From the NCBI GenBank assembly GCA_963776505.1, contig CAVZNH010000066.1:124001-188000 (forward strand): 64,000 nt of DNA, in the 5' to 3' direction. Positions 18,057 through 34,248 of the stretch are shown here, in pieces; position 1 is the stretch's first letter, and each line of letters begins with the position of its first letter. The DNA is from JAMXLO01 sp963776505. GTDB lineage: Bacteria > Pseudomonadota > Alphaproteobacteria > Acetobacterales > Acetobacteraceae. The notes below the pieces were generated by a model. That model was not told where the DNA came from and ran no database searches. It worked only from the letters and a program-made list of their open reading frames with translations. A program made the translations under genes and the position numbers.

Positions 18057-18428
18057 TCACTTCGGCCGCTTGGCGCCGTACAGCGAACGGCGCTGGCGAC
18101 GCTTGGCGATGCCCTGCGTATCGAGCACGCCGCGCAGGATATGATAGCGCACGCCCGGCAGGTCCTTCACGCGGCCGCCACGGATCAGCACCACGCTGTG
18201 TTCCTGCAGGTTGTGGCCCTCGCCCGGGATGTAGGAGACCACCTCATAGCCGTTGGTCAGCCGCACCTTCGCCACCTTGCGCAGCGCCGAATTCGGCTTC
18301 TTCGGCGTCGTCGTATAGACGCGCGTGCATACGCCCCGCTTCTGCGGGCAACCTTGCAGCGCCGGCACCGTGTTCCGTGTCTTCTGTCGCTCACGCCCTT
18401 TCGAGATGAGCTGGTTTATCGTCGGCAT
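18057..18428 (-). CDS. rpsL: 30S ribosomal protein S12
   Basis: S12 (123 aa) controls decoding fidelity. The start MPTINQLISKGRERQKTRNT and the loops TTTPKKPNSALRK and GGRVKDLPGVRYH are intact. K43 and K88, whose changes give streptomycin resistance in other bacteria, have the sensitive residue. Upstream in-frame sequence before 18428 is leader, not coding. Confidence 0.98.
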   Translation of the reverse strand: MPTINQLISKGRERQKTRNTVPALQGCPQKRGVCTRVYTTTPKKPNSALRKVAKVRLTNGYEVVSYIPGEGHNLQEHSVVLIRGGRVKDLPGVRYHILRGVLDTQGIAKRRQRRSLYGAKRPK

Positions 18429-18639
18429 CGCGCCTCTTTCATTCCGTGCGGTCGGCCCTGCTGCGGACGCGCCATCGTCTGACAGGCAAAGCCCGCCGGC
18501 TGGGAGCATCCCAACCCGCGGGTGCTGTGGCCCGCGGCCTAGGCCCGCCGGTCTATCCGGAGGCGGCGCCGCACGCGACTTCGGCCCTGCAAACGATGGC
18601 CGCCGGTGCAACCATGCCGGGTCGGCCAGAGGGGCGGGA

Positions 18640-18667
18640 ACCTAGTGGCGGGTCTAGGGGGAGTCAA
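18640..18667 (-). promoter_or_regulatory. sigma-70-type promoter for rpsL-rpsG-tuf
   Basis: On the minus strand TTGACT (18662-18667) is separated by 17 bases from TAGGTT (18640-18645), about 210 bases upstream of the rpsL start. The long GC-rich leader between it and rpsL (18429-18639) contains several possible hairpins and no gene. Confidence 0.65.
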
Positions 18668-18697
18668 TATCGGCACAGCAGGATTTCGCAGTGCTTC

Positions 18698-19381
18698 TCA
18701 GGCCGCGACCGGCGCTGTCCGGGCGTACAGGAGGTGACCCGTCTTGACCCACACCCGGCAGCCAGCCACGCCGGCCGTCGCCTTGAGCCGCGCACCGGGC
18801 GGCAACCGCAGCCACGATTGCGGTTCGAAGCTTCCGCCGCCCTCGCTGAACCCGCCGTCAAGGACCAGGAGTTCGATCCCACCGGGCACGGCAAGATCGA
18901 CCGCAGCCCCGGGCATCCACCGCTCGAGGCGCACGGTCTCGCGCCGATCCTGAAACAGTGGCAGCACCTCGACGCCCGGACGGCCCGAAGCCGGGACGAA
19001 CGACATCTTGCCGATGTCGATCCGAACGTGGGTGCGATCCTCGGGATCGAACTGCCAGAGCTTGACGAAAATCGTGCAGCCCTCGGCGGATCCGGGCGTG
19101 TGCGAGGAAGTCGGCGGGTTGCGGATATAGCAGCCGGCCGGAAAGTCGCCGTGCTCATCCTGGAAGACGCCGTCGAGCACGAGGAACTCCTCGCCTCCGC
19201 CGTGCGTGTGGGCCGAGAAGTGCGAGTCTGGCGCGTAGCGCACGATCGACGTGGCGCGCGCCACCTCATCGCCGATCCGGTCGAGCATGCGGCGATCCAC
19301 CCCAACGATCGGCGAGGGCGTCCAGGGCAGCCGCGCCGCATGCACCACCGCGCGCTGCGAGAAGTCCGCGTTGAGTTCCAC
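18698..19381 (-). CDS. ChrR-type cupin domain protein
   Basis: A 227-aa protein with a cupin core: HFSAHTHGGGEEFLVLDG supplies the metal-binding His/Glu set, followed by FQDEHGDFPAGCYIRNPP and SSHTPG. A second, degenerate cupin-like half follows, with GGIELLVLDGGF. The fold resembles the C-terminal cupin of the ChrR anti-sigma family, but the N-terminal zinc anti-sigma domain is missing. The start is GTG at 19381, with GAGGAGG 5 nt upstream; it overlaps the end of the LysR gene, so the two are probably co-transcribed. The exact function is unknown. Confidence 0.75.
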   Translation of the reverse strand: MELNADFSQRAVVHAARLPWTPSPIVGVDRRMLDRIGDEVARATSIVRYAPDSHFSAHTHGGGEEFLVLDGVFQDEHGDFPAGCYIRNPPTSSHTPGSAEGCTIFVKLWQFDPEDRTHVRIDIGKMSFVPASGRPGVEVLPLFQDRRETVRLERWMPGAAVDLAVPGGIELLVLDGGFSEGGGSFEPQSWLRLPPGARLKATAGVAGCRVWVKTGHLLYARTAPVAA

Positions 19382-19415
19382 TATGTCCTCCTCGGTCCCA
19401 TGCGGAAGAGCGATG

Positions 19416-20282
19416 TCACATCGCGGACCGCCGTTGCAGCCGACCGCCATTTGCCAGGATCGCTGCGGAGAGTTCTGCCGCCGGCCCGCGCTCCTGCCGC
19501 ATAGCACCCAGCACAATGAACTCCACATCGCCGAGGTCGGGAAGCCGGTACACCGGCGGCATCTCCGAGAGTCCCTCGGGCATCAGTCCATGCGCGTGCA
19601 CAGTGACGCCGAGACCCGCCAGCGCGGCCGCGCGGAGGCCGCTCAGGCTGCCGCTCGAGCAGACGATGCGCCACGGCCTGCCTGCCCGCTCCAGCGTCTC
19701 GAGCGCCGCGGTCCGGGTGATGCTGGGCGGTGTGTAGAGGATCAGCGGCAGTGGCTGTGCCGGATCGATCCGCGTCGCCTCGGTGCCGATCCAGGCCAGG
19801 CGGTCACGCCAGACCAAACGCCCACGTTCATCACCGGCGCGGCGCTTGCACAGCACGAGGTCGAGTTCGCCCGCGTCCAGCATCTGGTAGAGCGTGGCAC
19901 TCATCTCGACGGTCAGCGCCAGATCAACCAGCGGATGCAGGCGGACGAAGTCGGCCAGCACCTCGGGGAGCCGCGAGGTGACGAAGTCCTCGGACGCGCC
20001 GAACCGCAACCGACCACGCAGTTGCGAGCCAGCAAAGTAGCGCCGCGCCCGCTCACCGGCCTCCAGGATGGAGCGCGCGAAGCCCTCCATCGCCTCGCCG
20101 TCGGCGGTCGGCACCACCGCGTGGGTGTCGCGCACGAACAGCCGACGCCCGGCCTGCTCCTCCAGCTTGCGGATATGCTGGCTGATCGTGGACTGGCGGA
20201 GGCCGAGCCGGCGCCCCGCCTCGCTGAAATTACGGGCCTGGGCAACGGCGAGGAAGCTTTCCAGCAGAACGGGGTCGAGCAT
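19416..20282 (-). CDS. LysR-family transcriptional regulator
   Basis: A 288-aa LysR regulator. The N-terminal winged helix-turn-helix reads MLDPVLLESFLAVAQARNFS and RRLGLRQSTISQHIRKLEEQ; the effector-binding domain follows from about residue 90. It is divergent from the symporter gene with an 83-nt spacer holding a perfect inverted repeat, the typical arrangement for LysR control of the neighbour. It likely also drives the cupin gene downstream. Confidence 0.88.
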   Translation of the reverse strand: MLDPVLLESFLAVAQARNFSEAGRRLGLRQSTISQHIRKLEEQAGRRLFVRDTHAVVPTADGEAMEGFARSILEAGERARRYFAGSQLRGRLRFGASEDFVTSRLPEVLADFVRLHPLVDLALTVEMSATLYQMLDAGELDLVLCKRRAGDERGRLVWRDRLAWIGTEATRIDPAQPLPLILYTPPSITRTAALETLERAGRPWRIVCSSGSLSGLRAAALAGLGVTVHAHGLMPEGLSEMPPVYRLPDLGDVEFIVLGAMRQERGPAAELSAAILANGGRLQRRSAM

Positions 20283-20299
20283 TGGATGGTCATCACAAT

Positions 20300-20323
20300 T
20301 TATGATCACAATAAGCATCATAA
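20300..20323. promoter_or_regulatory. Putative LysR operator in the divergent spacer
   Basis: TTATGAT and ATCATAA form a perfect 7-bp inverted repeat separated by 10 bases, an AT-rich island in a GC-rich genome. It sits between the LysR and symporter starts. The T-N11-A-like geometry fits LysR binding. Confidence 0.6.
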
Positions 20324-20365
20324 GCGTGGTTCACAATAAGCCCGCCTGCCCAGATAATCCCGACC

Positions 20366-21364
20366 ATGATAACGCTGCTCTCCCGGCTGCACATCGACCC
20401 CTACATCGCCAGCATCCTCGGCATGGTGGCTCTTGCGTCGGCGCTGCCGGCCCACGGGTTCGGCATGACGCTGGCCAGCGGCGCCGGGACCGGCGCCATT
20501 GCGCTGATGTTCTTCCTGCAGGGCGCCCGGCTGGCGCCGCAGGCCGCTCTGGCCGGCGCACGACACTGGCGCCTGCACGCGGTGGTACTCTGCAGCACGT
20601 TCCTGCTGTTCCCGGCCATCGGCCTGACGGCGCGCGCCATTGCGCCGAGCCTGCTGACGCCGCCGCTGTGGGGTGGGCTGCTGATGCTGTGCCTGCTGCC
20701 ATCCACCGTGCAGTCCTCGATCGCCTTCACCTCGATCGCCCGCGGCAACGTGGCTGCGGCGCTGTGCGCGGCCACGGCATCGAATTTGTTCGGCATCCTG
20801 CTGACGCCGCTGCTGGCGGGCCTGCTGCTCAGCGTGCATGGCGGTTTCTCGGCACGTGCGGTGGGCGACATCGTGGTGCAGCTTCTGCTGCCGTTCGCCG
20901 CGGGCCAGCTCGCCCGGCCGCTGATCGGACAATGGGTCGGCCGCCACAAGGCGCTGACGAGCGCGGTGGATCGCGGCTCGATCCTATTGATCGTGTATGT
21001 CGCGTTCAGCGAGGGCGTAACGCACGGCATTTGGCACCAGCTCGACGCGGAGCATTTCGCAACGCTGTTGCTGCTGGACGCGGGCCTTCTGGCTGCCGTC
21101 CTGCTGGCGACCAGCGCGATAAGCCGGCTCCTGGGCTTTGGCCGGGCCGATCAGATCACCATCGTGTTCTGCGGCTCGAAGAAGAGCCTGGCGAGCGGCC
21201 TGCCCATGGCGAGCGTACTGTTCGCCGGCCAGTCAGTCGGACTGATCGTGCTGCCGCTGATGCTGTTCCACCAGATCCAGCTCATGGTGTGCGCCGCGCT
21301 GGCACGGCGGTATGCCGCAAAGGCGTCGGCCGTGCCAACGACTGAGGCGCTCGCTACGCACTGA
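20366..21364 (+). CDS. Bile acid:sodium symporter family protein (YfeH-like)
   Basis: A 332-aa membrane protein with nine to ten hydrophobic segments. The family signature stretches are PSTVQSSIAFTSIARGNVAA and FCGSKKSLASGLPMA. The family exports or imports organic anions with sodium; the substrate is not predictable. It is the only plus-strand gene in the first 33 kb and is probably controlled by the divergent LysR protein. Confidence 0.85.
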   Translation: MITLLSRLHIDPYIASILGMVALASALPAHGFGMTLASGAGTGAIALMFFLQGARLAPQAALAGARHWRLHAVVLCSTFLLFPAIGLTARAIAPSLLTPPLWGGLLMLCLLPSTVQSSIAFTSIARGNVAAALCAATASNLFGILLTPLLAGLLLSVHGGFSARAVGDIVVQLLLPFAAGQLARPLIGQWVGRHKALTSAVDRGSILLIVYVAFSEGVTHGIWHQLDAEHFATLLLLDAGLLAAVLLATSAISRLLGFGRADQITIVFCGSKKSLASGLPMASVLFAGQSVGLIVLPLMLFHQIQLMVCAALARRYAAKASAVPTTEALATH

Positions 21365-21373
21365 CAAGCTGGT

Positions 21374-22054
21374 TCAGTTTAGAGGGAGTGAGCGGATTAT
21401 GCCCTCACGTCCATGTTCACGACACGAAACGGGTTCGCAGGTTATGCCAAGAATGCTCTGGTGTAGCTGCTTCCCGTCGCTCCACAGGCCATAGCGATCA
21501 AGGAACGTATCGGCTTCCGCGAGAGCGGGCCTGTTTTGCGCGAGCCACTTGTGTTCCCGTTCTGCCTTCCCAACGGCAAATGATGTGGCGTTCGACTTCA
21601 CTGAAAACCCTCTCAGAGGTGCTCGCTCTTCAGGAGGGGATTCGATGACTTCGCCACTCGGCCCAGTGACAAACGCGATTTGCACCTCCGCGGGTCGATC
21701 GCCACCGAGCGCGGCAGTTCGCGGCGCGCTGCGCGACGTTGCCCCCGCAGCGAGTGCGCGGGCATACGACGCTTCCACATCGGCGACTCGCAGGCAGAAA
21801 TGCAGCAGTGCGCCTTCCGTCGGTTCCTCGTCCGGCTGCCGCCGCCGTCCCTCCGCCTGAACGGTGGAACCCTGGCCAAACACTTCGACGTAGCGACCAT
21901 CTCCGGCATCCAGGAAGGCGGCCCGGTCAATCCGCCCTGGCACCGAAAACTCGTAATGGACCTTGAAGCCCAATCCCTCGGTGTAGAATCGAATAGTCGC
22001 GTCGAAATCCGCGGCGCGGATCGCGACGTGATGGAAACCTGGTGTGCTGCCCAT
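21374..22054 (-). CDS. VOC/glyoxalase protein with CcdA-like tail
   Basis: A 226-aa product. Residues 1-135 or so form a vicinal-oxygen-chelate domain (GFHHVAIRAADFDATIRFYT, FLDAGDGRYVEVFG, ALLHFCLRVADVEASY). The start is ATG 22054, with GGAG upstream. The last 80 residues are not VOC; the stretch AEREHKWLAQNRPALAEADT and FLDRYGL resembles the C-terminus of CcdA antitoxins (pattern W-x-x-E/Q-N-R-x-A-x-x-x-x-N/D-x-F-x-x-x-x-G-L). The fusion may be a stop-loss event or a real gene join. It is convergent with the symporter, 9 nt apart. Confidence 0.7.
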   Translation of the reverse strand: MGSTPGFHHVAIRAADFDATIRFYTEGLGFKVHYEFSVPGRIDRAAFLDAGDGRYVEVFGQGSTVQAEGRRRQPDEEPTEGALLHFCLRVADVEASYARALAAGATSRSAPRTAALGGDRPAEVQIAFVTGPSGEVIESPPEERAPLRGFSVKSNATSFAVGKAEREHKWLAQNRPALAEADTFLDRYGLWSDGKQLHQSILGITCEPVSCREHGREGIIRSLPLN

Positions 22055-22190
22055 TGTTTCCGCTCCCTCTGAAGGAACCGATTGCGGTTGCATTCATTTG
22101 CTAGCGCCAAAACAGCAACATGAGCAAACCCTGAGACCTCGCAATAACAATGTTGCTAAGGTCGATCACCTGCAACCTGACAAAGAAAGG

Positions 22191-22214
22191 CCGGCGGCAT
22201 TCGCATGCCGCCGG
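22191..22214 (-). terminator. Rho-independent-type terminator after rpoC
   Basis: CCGGCGGCAT and ATGCCGCCGG form a perfect 10-bp stem with a 4-base loop 28-51 nt past the rpoC stop. In the transcription direction it is followed by CCTTTCTTTG, a modest T-rich tract. It closes the rplKAJL-rpoBC unit. Confidence 0.75.
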
Positions 22215-22241
22215 TCATGAAAGCCAGAGTGAAGACAGAGT

Positions 22242-26406
<4,165 letters not shown>

Positions 26407-26447
26407 GCGATTCTCACCCTCTAAGGGTTAAGGCAGTCGAAAGTCTT

Positions 26448-26470
26448 CCCCCTCCCCTTGCGGGAGGGGG
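26448..26470. repeat. C-rich/G-rich intergenic palindrome between rpoB and rpoC
   Basis: CCCCCTCCC and GGGAGGGGG make a 9-bp stem with a CTTGC loop, followed by GGTTGGGGGAGGGGG. This is the look of a dispersed intergenic element in GC-rich proteobacteria. It lies in the 86-nt rpoB-rpoC gap. Confidence 0.6.
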
Positions 26471-26492
26471 TTGGGGGAGGGGGCGTCTGTCG

Positions 26493-30668
<4,176 letters not shown>

Positions 30669-30754
30669 ATATACTGCCTGCCTACTTGCCCATGCGCTCG
30701 TCTGCGGCCACGAAAACCCCGGCCGCCCGGGTGCAGCGCTCGCCGCAACGCAGA

Positions 30755-30786
30755 GCGGGGCGGGAACCATCGTGATTCCCGCCCGC
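30755..30786 (-). promoter_or_regulatory. Hairpin in the rplL-rpoB spacer (attenuator/processing candidate)
   Basis: GCGGGGCGGGAA pairs with TTCCCGCCCGC (one bulge) around a 9-base loop. It lies in the 183-nt spacer between rplL and rpoB. In enterobacteria this spacer carries a partial terminator and an RNase III site; the analogy is inference. Confidence 0.45.
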
Positions 30787-30851
30787 TTTCAGATCCGGTC
30801 GGGCGACGGTGCGGCGAGCCCGTGCGCCCAGTTTGATTTCGTTCGATCGTG

Positions 30852-31235
30852 CTACTTGACCTCCACGGCAGCCCCGGCGTCCTCCAGCATCTTGCGGATC
30901 TTCGCGACCTCATCCTTGCCGACGCCTTCCTTGACCGGCTTGGGAGCGGCCTCGACCAAGTCCTTGGCCTCCTTCAGGCCTAGGCCGGTGATGGTCCGGA
31001 CTTCCTTGATCACGTTGATCTTCTTGTCACCTGCCTTCGCCAGGATGACGGTGAACTCGGTCTGCTCCTCGGCCGGCGTGGCTGCCACAGCCCCGGCAGC
31101 AGGCGCGGCAGCTGCCACCGCGACTGGCGCGGCCGCAGATACGCCCCACTTGTCCTCAAGCAGTTTCGAAAGCTCCGCAGCCTCCAGCACAGTGAGGCTG
31201 GACAGCTCATCCACCAGCTTTTGTAGATCAGCCAT
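30852..31235 (-). CDS. rplL: 50S ribosomal protein L7/L12
   Basis: L7/L12 (127 aa) forms the ribosomal stalk that recruits GTPase factors. It has the N-terminal dimerisation helix LQKLVDELSSLTVLEAAELS, an Ala-rich hinge and the C-terminal domain AGDKKINVIKEVRTITGLGL...KDLVEAAPKPVKEG. It follows rplJ with a 68-nt gap holding a short hairpin (31278-31296). Confidence 0.98.
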   Translation of the reverse strand: MADLQKLVDELSSLTVLEAAELSKLLEDKWGVSAAAPVAVAAAAPAAGAVAATPAEEQTEFTVILAKAGDKKINVIKEVRTITGLGLKEAKDLVEAAPKPVKEGVGKDEVAKIRKMLEDAGAAVEVK

Positions 31236-31277
31236 ATGTGTGTGTCCCTAATTTAGTCGTCTGTTGGTTCCATGCAA

Positions 31278-31296
31278 CCCCGGATGTAGTCCGGGG
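31278..31296. repeat. Short palindrome in the rplJ-rplL gap
   Basis: CCCCGGA and TCCGGGG flank TGTAG. It is a small dispersed-type hairpin located just upstream of rplL, possibly affecting the L10:L12 ratio or being a REP remnant. Confidence 0.5.
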
Positions 31297-31303
31297 CACG
31301 CCC

Positions 31304-31840
31304 CTAAGCCGCTGCGGCCGCCTCGCCGACCTCGCTTTTCCTGGCAAAGGCGCCAAAAACCCGAGCGAGCTGCCCGGCCGAGCCCTGGAGAACGCCGGCA
31401 ACGCGAGTTGCGGGGGTGGCAACCATCCCCACGATGCGGGCGCGCAGCGCATCCAGGCTCGGCAATTCGGCGAGTGCCCGCACCCCGGACGCGTCCAGCG
31501 TCTGGGGGCCGAGCGCCCCGCCGATCAGCACGAGCTTCTCGTTGGTCCTGGCGAACTCGACGGTCGCCTTCGCCGCCGCCACCGGATCCGTTGACCACGC
31601 GAGCGCGGTCGGTCCGGTCAGCATGGGCTTCAGGCCGTCGAATCGGGTCCCTTCCAGGGCGAGGTGGGCCAGGCGGTTCTTCGCGACCCTGAAGGTCACG
31701 CCGGCTGCCCGCATCCGACGCCTGAGGTCCGTCGCCTCAGCGACCGTGAGACCCGTATTATGGGTGACCACGATCATCGAGGTGGCGGCAAGCGCCTCGT
31801 GCAGACCGGCGACGAACTCCCGCTTTTCAGTCCGGTCCAC
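31304..31840 (-). CDS. rplJ: 50S ribosomal protein L10
   Basis: L10 (178 aa) anchors the L7/L12 stalk. It starts MDRTEKREFVAGLHEALAAT and contains KNRLAHLALEGTRFDGLKPM and GPTALAWSTDPVAAAK. The long 249-nt leader upstream would carry the L10 autoregulatory site. Confidence 0.97.
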   Translation of the reverse strand: MDRTEKREFVAGLHEALAATSMIVVTHNTGLTVAEATDLRRRMRAAGVTFRVAKNRLAHLALEGTRFDGLKPMLTGPTALAWSTDPVAAAKATVEFARTNEKLVLIGGALGPQTLDASGVRALAELPSLDALRARIVGMVATPATRVAGVLQGSAGQLARVFGAFARKSEVGEAAAAA

Positions 31841-32089
31841 GTCCCGTCTCCACTGTGGCCTCGACGCGTTTGGACAGCGCCGGGCCGGGTTGCCCTAGTT
31901 CGCCTGTCCAAAGCCGGAACCAATCCTCGGACCTGATCCGAGGACCTCTCCCGTCTCCCGCGCGCGGACCTTGCGGTCCATTAAACCCTCGGCTTGACCC
32001 GTGGGGACGTGCGGTCTCGGACAGGTTCGGGAACTCGCGTCCCCTGCCCGCCTGCCGATCAGGGCAGGCGTATTCTGATATGGAGGAAA
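31841..32089 (-). promoter_or_regulatory. rplJ leader (L10 autoregulatory region candidate)
   Basis: This 249-nt stretch between rplA and rplJ has no gene. It contains a clear hairpin TCCTCGGA-CCTGA-TCCGAGGA at 31924-31944 and further GC-rich complementary segments near 32010-32070. In many bacteria the L10-L7/L12 complex represses translation by binding this leader. A dedicated promoter was not clearly seen. Confidence 0.5.
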
Positions 32090-32786
32090 CTAACTCGGAG
32101 CCAAACTCCCTACATCCACCCGCACACCCGGCCCCATCGTCGAGCTGAGTGCCACCTTCTGTACATAAGTGCCCTTCGCCCCCGTCGGCTTGGCCTTCTG
32201 GATGGCGTCGGCGAGTGCCCGCGCATTCTCCAGCAGCTTCTCGTCCTCGAAGCTCACCTTGCCGATGCCGGCATGAATGATCCCCGCCTTCTCGGCGCGA
32301 AATTCCACCTGCCCGCTCTTCGCCGCGGTCACCGCACCCTTCACGTCCATCGTGACGGTCCCCAACCTAGGGTTGGGCATCAGCCCGCGCGGCCCGAGGA
32401 TTTTGCCCAGCCGGCCAACCACGCCCATCATGTCCGGCGTCGCAATGCAGCGGTCAAAGGCGATATCGCCGGCCTGCACCTTCTCGGCCAGATCCTCGGC
32501 CCCTACCACGTCGGCCCCAGCCGCCTGCGCTTCCTCGGCCTTCGGCCCCCGGGCAAATACCCCGACCCGTACCGCCTTTCCGGTGCCATTCGGCAGCGAG
32601 GTCAATCCACGCACCATCTGGTCGGCGTGCCGCGGGTCGATGCCGAGGTTCATCGACATCTCCACCGTCTCGTCGAACTTCGCCTTGGCGTTCTGCTTCA
32701 CCAGCTTGATCGCGTCAGCCAGGGTGATAAGCCTTGGCGGCGTCGACGCTCTCGTACGCCTTCTTCAGCCGCTTGTCCTTGGCCAT
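32090..32786 (-). CDS. rplA: 50S ribosomal protein L1, frameshifted near its start
   Basis: L1 forms the L1 stalk and can repress its own operon. From the ATG at 32786 the frame reads MAKDKRLKKAYESVDAAKAY then HPG and hits a TGA at about 32728-32730; one base later the correct frame resumes with DAIKLVKQNAKAKFDETVEM and continues to the normal end. The span is 3n+1 bases. Removing one base (G or T) of GGCTGAC restores a 231-residue L1. Sequence error is likely. The start is 3 nt from the rplK stop. Confidence 0.92.
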
Positions 32787-32789
32787 CGC

Positions 32790-33224
32790 TCAGTCCTCCA
32801 CCACAGTGACGCCCATCGAGCGGGCGGAGCCGATCAGCATCCGCACTGCGCCGTCGACGTCGTTGGCGTTCATGTCCTTCATCTTCTGCTCGGCGATCTC
32901 GCGGAGCTGCGCCATGGTGACCTGGCCGACCGGCGCGCTCTTGCCCACGGTCTGGCTGCCCTTGTCGAGCTTCGCCGCCTTCATCAGGAAATAGGTATTG
33001 GGCGGCGTCTTGGTAATGAATGAGAAGGTGCGGTCGGCGTATGCGGTGATCACCACCGGCACCGGCATCCCCGGCTCCATGTTCTGCGTCTGGGCGTTGA
33101 AGTCCTTGCAGAACTGCATGATGTTCAGACCGCGCTGGCCGAGCGCGGGGCCAACCGGCGGCGAGGGATTCGCCTTGCCGGCCGGAATTTGCAGTTTGAT
33201 GTAGCCGGCGATCTTCTTTGCCAT
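32790..33224 (-). CDS. rplK: 50S ribosomal protein L11
   Basis: L11 (144 aa) sits at the GTPase-associated centre. It starts MAKKIAGYIKLQIPAGKANP and contains PPVGPALGQRGLNIMQFCK and the C-terminal DVDGAVRMLIGSARSMG. The start is set at 33224; the longer frame upstream is a leader. secE-nusG, the usual upstream genes, are not here. Confidence 0.97.
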   Translation of the reverse strand: MAKKIAGYIKLQIPAGKANPSPPVGPALGQRGLNIMQFCKDFNAQTQNMEPGMPVPVVITAYADRTFSFITKTPPNTYFLMKAAKLDKGSQTVGKSAPVGQVTMAQLREIAEQKMKDMNANDVDGAVRMLIGSARSMGVTVVED

Positions 33225-33272
33225 ATCCCTGGTCCTTGTCCTCGGGTCCCGGGACCGCGGTGCAAACGACAT

Positions 33273-33295
33273 CTCCACCGCAACTTGCGGTGGAG
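33273..33295 (-). promoter_or_regulatory. Hairpin in the rplK leader
   Basis: CTCCACCGCAA and TTGCGGTGGAG are perfect 11-base inverted repeats around one base, giving a stable 9-bp stem and 5-base loop about 50-70 nt before rplK. A second 12-bp palindrome GGTCCCGGGACC lies at 33245-33256. Both could be L1/L11 leader control elements; no family was matched. Confidence 0.45.
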
Positions 33296-33327
33296 CAGCC
33301 TCCCGCGTTCCGATGGAGCGCCGGCGT

Positions 33328-33525
33328 TTAGCCGACCGAGGCGGTGGAGTCCAGGGGGTGTTCCGCCGCGGCGTGTCGCCGCGGCCAGCAGACGCGAAAG
33401 AGCCACGTGAAGAACCGCTCTCTATCGTCCGCCTCGTCGGCCCAGTCCTCTGCCGTCATTGCGAGCAAGCCGGCGAGATCCGCCGTCAGCGGATAGCGTG
33501 GTGCCCGCCGCATACGCTCAGCCAT
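33328..33525 (-). CDS. Small hypothetical protein (65 aa)
   Basis: A short frame starting MAERMRRAPRYPLTADLAGL. Its start overlaps the stop of the next upstream small ORF (ATGGCTGA), a coupling that favours a real pair. Against it, the segment LAGLLAMTAEDWADE is encoded by a GTCATTGCGAGCAAG-like stretch that resembles the dispersed palindrome family B, so part may be repeat-derived. No family is recognised. Confidence 0.4.
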   Translation of the reverse strand: MAERMRRAPRYPLTADLAGLLAMTAEDWADEADDRERFFTWLFRVCWPRRHAAAEHPLDSTASVG

Positions 33526-33724
33526 GCGTCGCGCCCCGGAAATCGTCCCGGACCCCGGGATGATCGAGCCAGTCGAGATCCGCTACGATCTGCCGGTCCA
33601 GGCGGCGCGTCCACCTGGCGATCAGCGAGCGCCACAGGCGTGTCAGGCCAGTTGTTCCCTGCCGCTCTCGACTGGCATGCATCGCGTCAGCCGGAACCAC
33701 TGTTATGGTGATCCTGGTGCTCAT
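33518..33724 (-). CDS. Small hypothetical protein (68 aa)
   Basis: A short basic protein MSTRITITVVPADAMHASRE with a Trp/Arg-rich centre (LTRLWRSLIARWTRRLDRQI) and an acidic end. A GGGGAG ribosome binding site precedes the ATG. It is translationally coupled to the next ORF and is the first gene upstream of rplK. The family is unknown. Confidence 0.45.
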   Translation of the reverse strand: MSTRITITVVPADAMHASRERQGTTGLTRLWRSLIARWTRRLDRQIVADLDWLDHPGVRDDFRGATHG

Positions 33725-33876
33725 CTGGCTCCCCTTCCCTTGCGTCGCGGCGAATTTGCTTTCGGAAGGGGGCCAACGCAGTGACCCGTCTCACATCATC
33801 CGCATATCCACGGCGAAATTCTCACGCAAGCGGTTGACCGGATTTTCCAACCCGTAGTAGGAGTGAGGCTCGGTAG

Positions 33877-33894
33877 TTGCGAATCACTCGCATT
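33877..33894 (+). promoter_or_regulatory. Putative Fur box upstream of hemP
   Basis: TTGCGAATCACTCGCATT contains the inverted repeat TGCGA-N5-TCGCA, resembling the TGCGAATNATTCGCA Fur boxes described for alphaproteobacteria. A TTGACC hexamer lies 38-43 nt earlier (33834-33839), though its -10 partner is weak. The position, 77 nt before the hemP GTG at 33971, suits iron repression of the following cassette. Confidence 0.5.
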
Positions 33895-33970
33895 CTCGTC
33901 TGGAGGGCCCGTACCGAATGCGCCTGCAACGCTCCTCTCCTGCCCGCTGCCACGTCGCACGGTGACCACG

Positions 33971-34157
33971 GTGGCAAACGAAACGCCTCATAGGCCGATC
34001 GGTCAGACCGTCCACCGATTGGGCCGACGCGCCGACCCACAGGGCGATCTCCACCCATGACCTGATGGCCGGCGAGCGCGTCATCATCATTCGCCACGGC
34101 AAGGAGGAATACCGACTGCGGATCACCGCGTCGGACAAGCTGATCCTGACCAAGTAG
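33971..34157 (+). CDS. hemP: Hemin uptake protein HemP, probably frameshifted
   Basis: The C-terminus EEYRLRITASDKLILTK is the diagnostic HemP ending (PF10636), and DLMAGERVIIIRHGK is also family-like. In this frame no start exists upstream of ATG 34065. The GTG at 33971 opens VANETPHRPIGQTVHRLGRR in the neighbouring frame, which ends at TGA 34058-34060; removing one T there joins it to DLMAGERV and gives about 61 aa, the family size. HemP is a small iron-regulated protein linked to heme uptake loci. The unshifted fallback is 34065-34157. Confidence 0.65.
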
Positions 34158-34248
34158 CGTCTAATACCTCTACGATCCCAGCCACCTGCGTCGCCCCCGA
34201 CGCGCGGAAGCCAGCCTGGAGCACAGCCCGACAGAGGAGTCACCCGGC

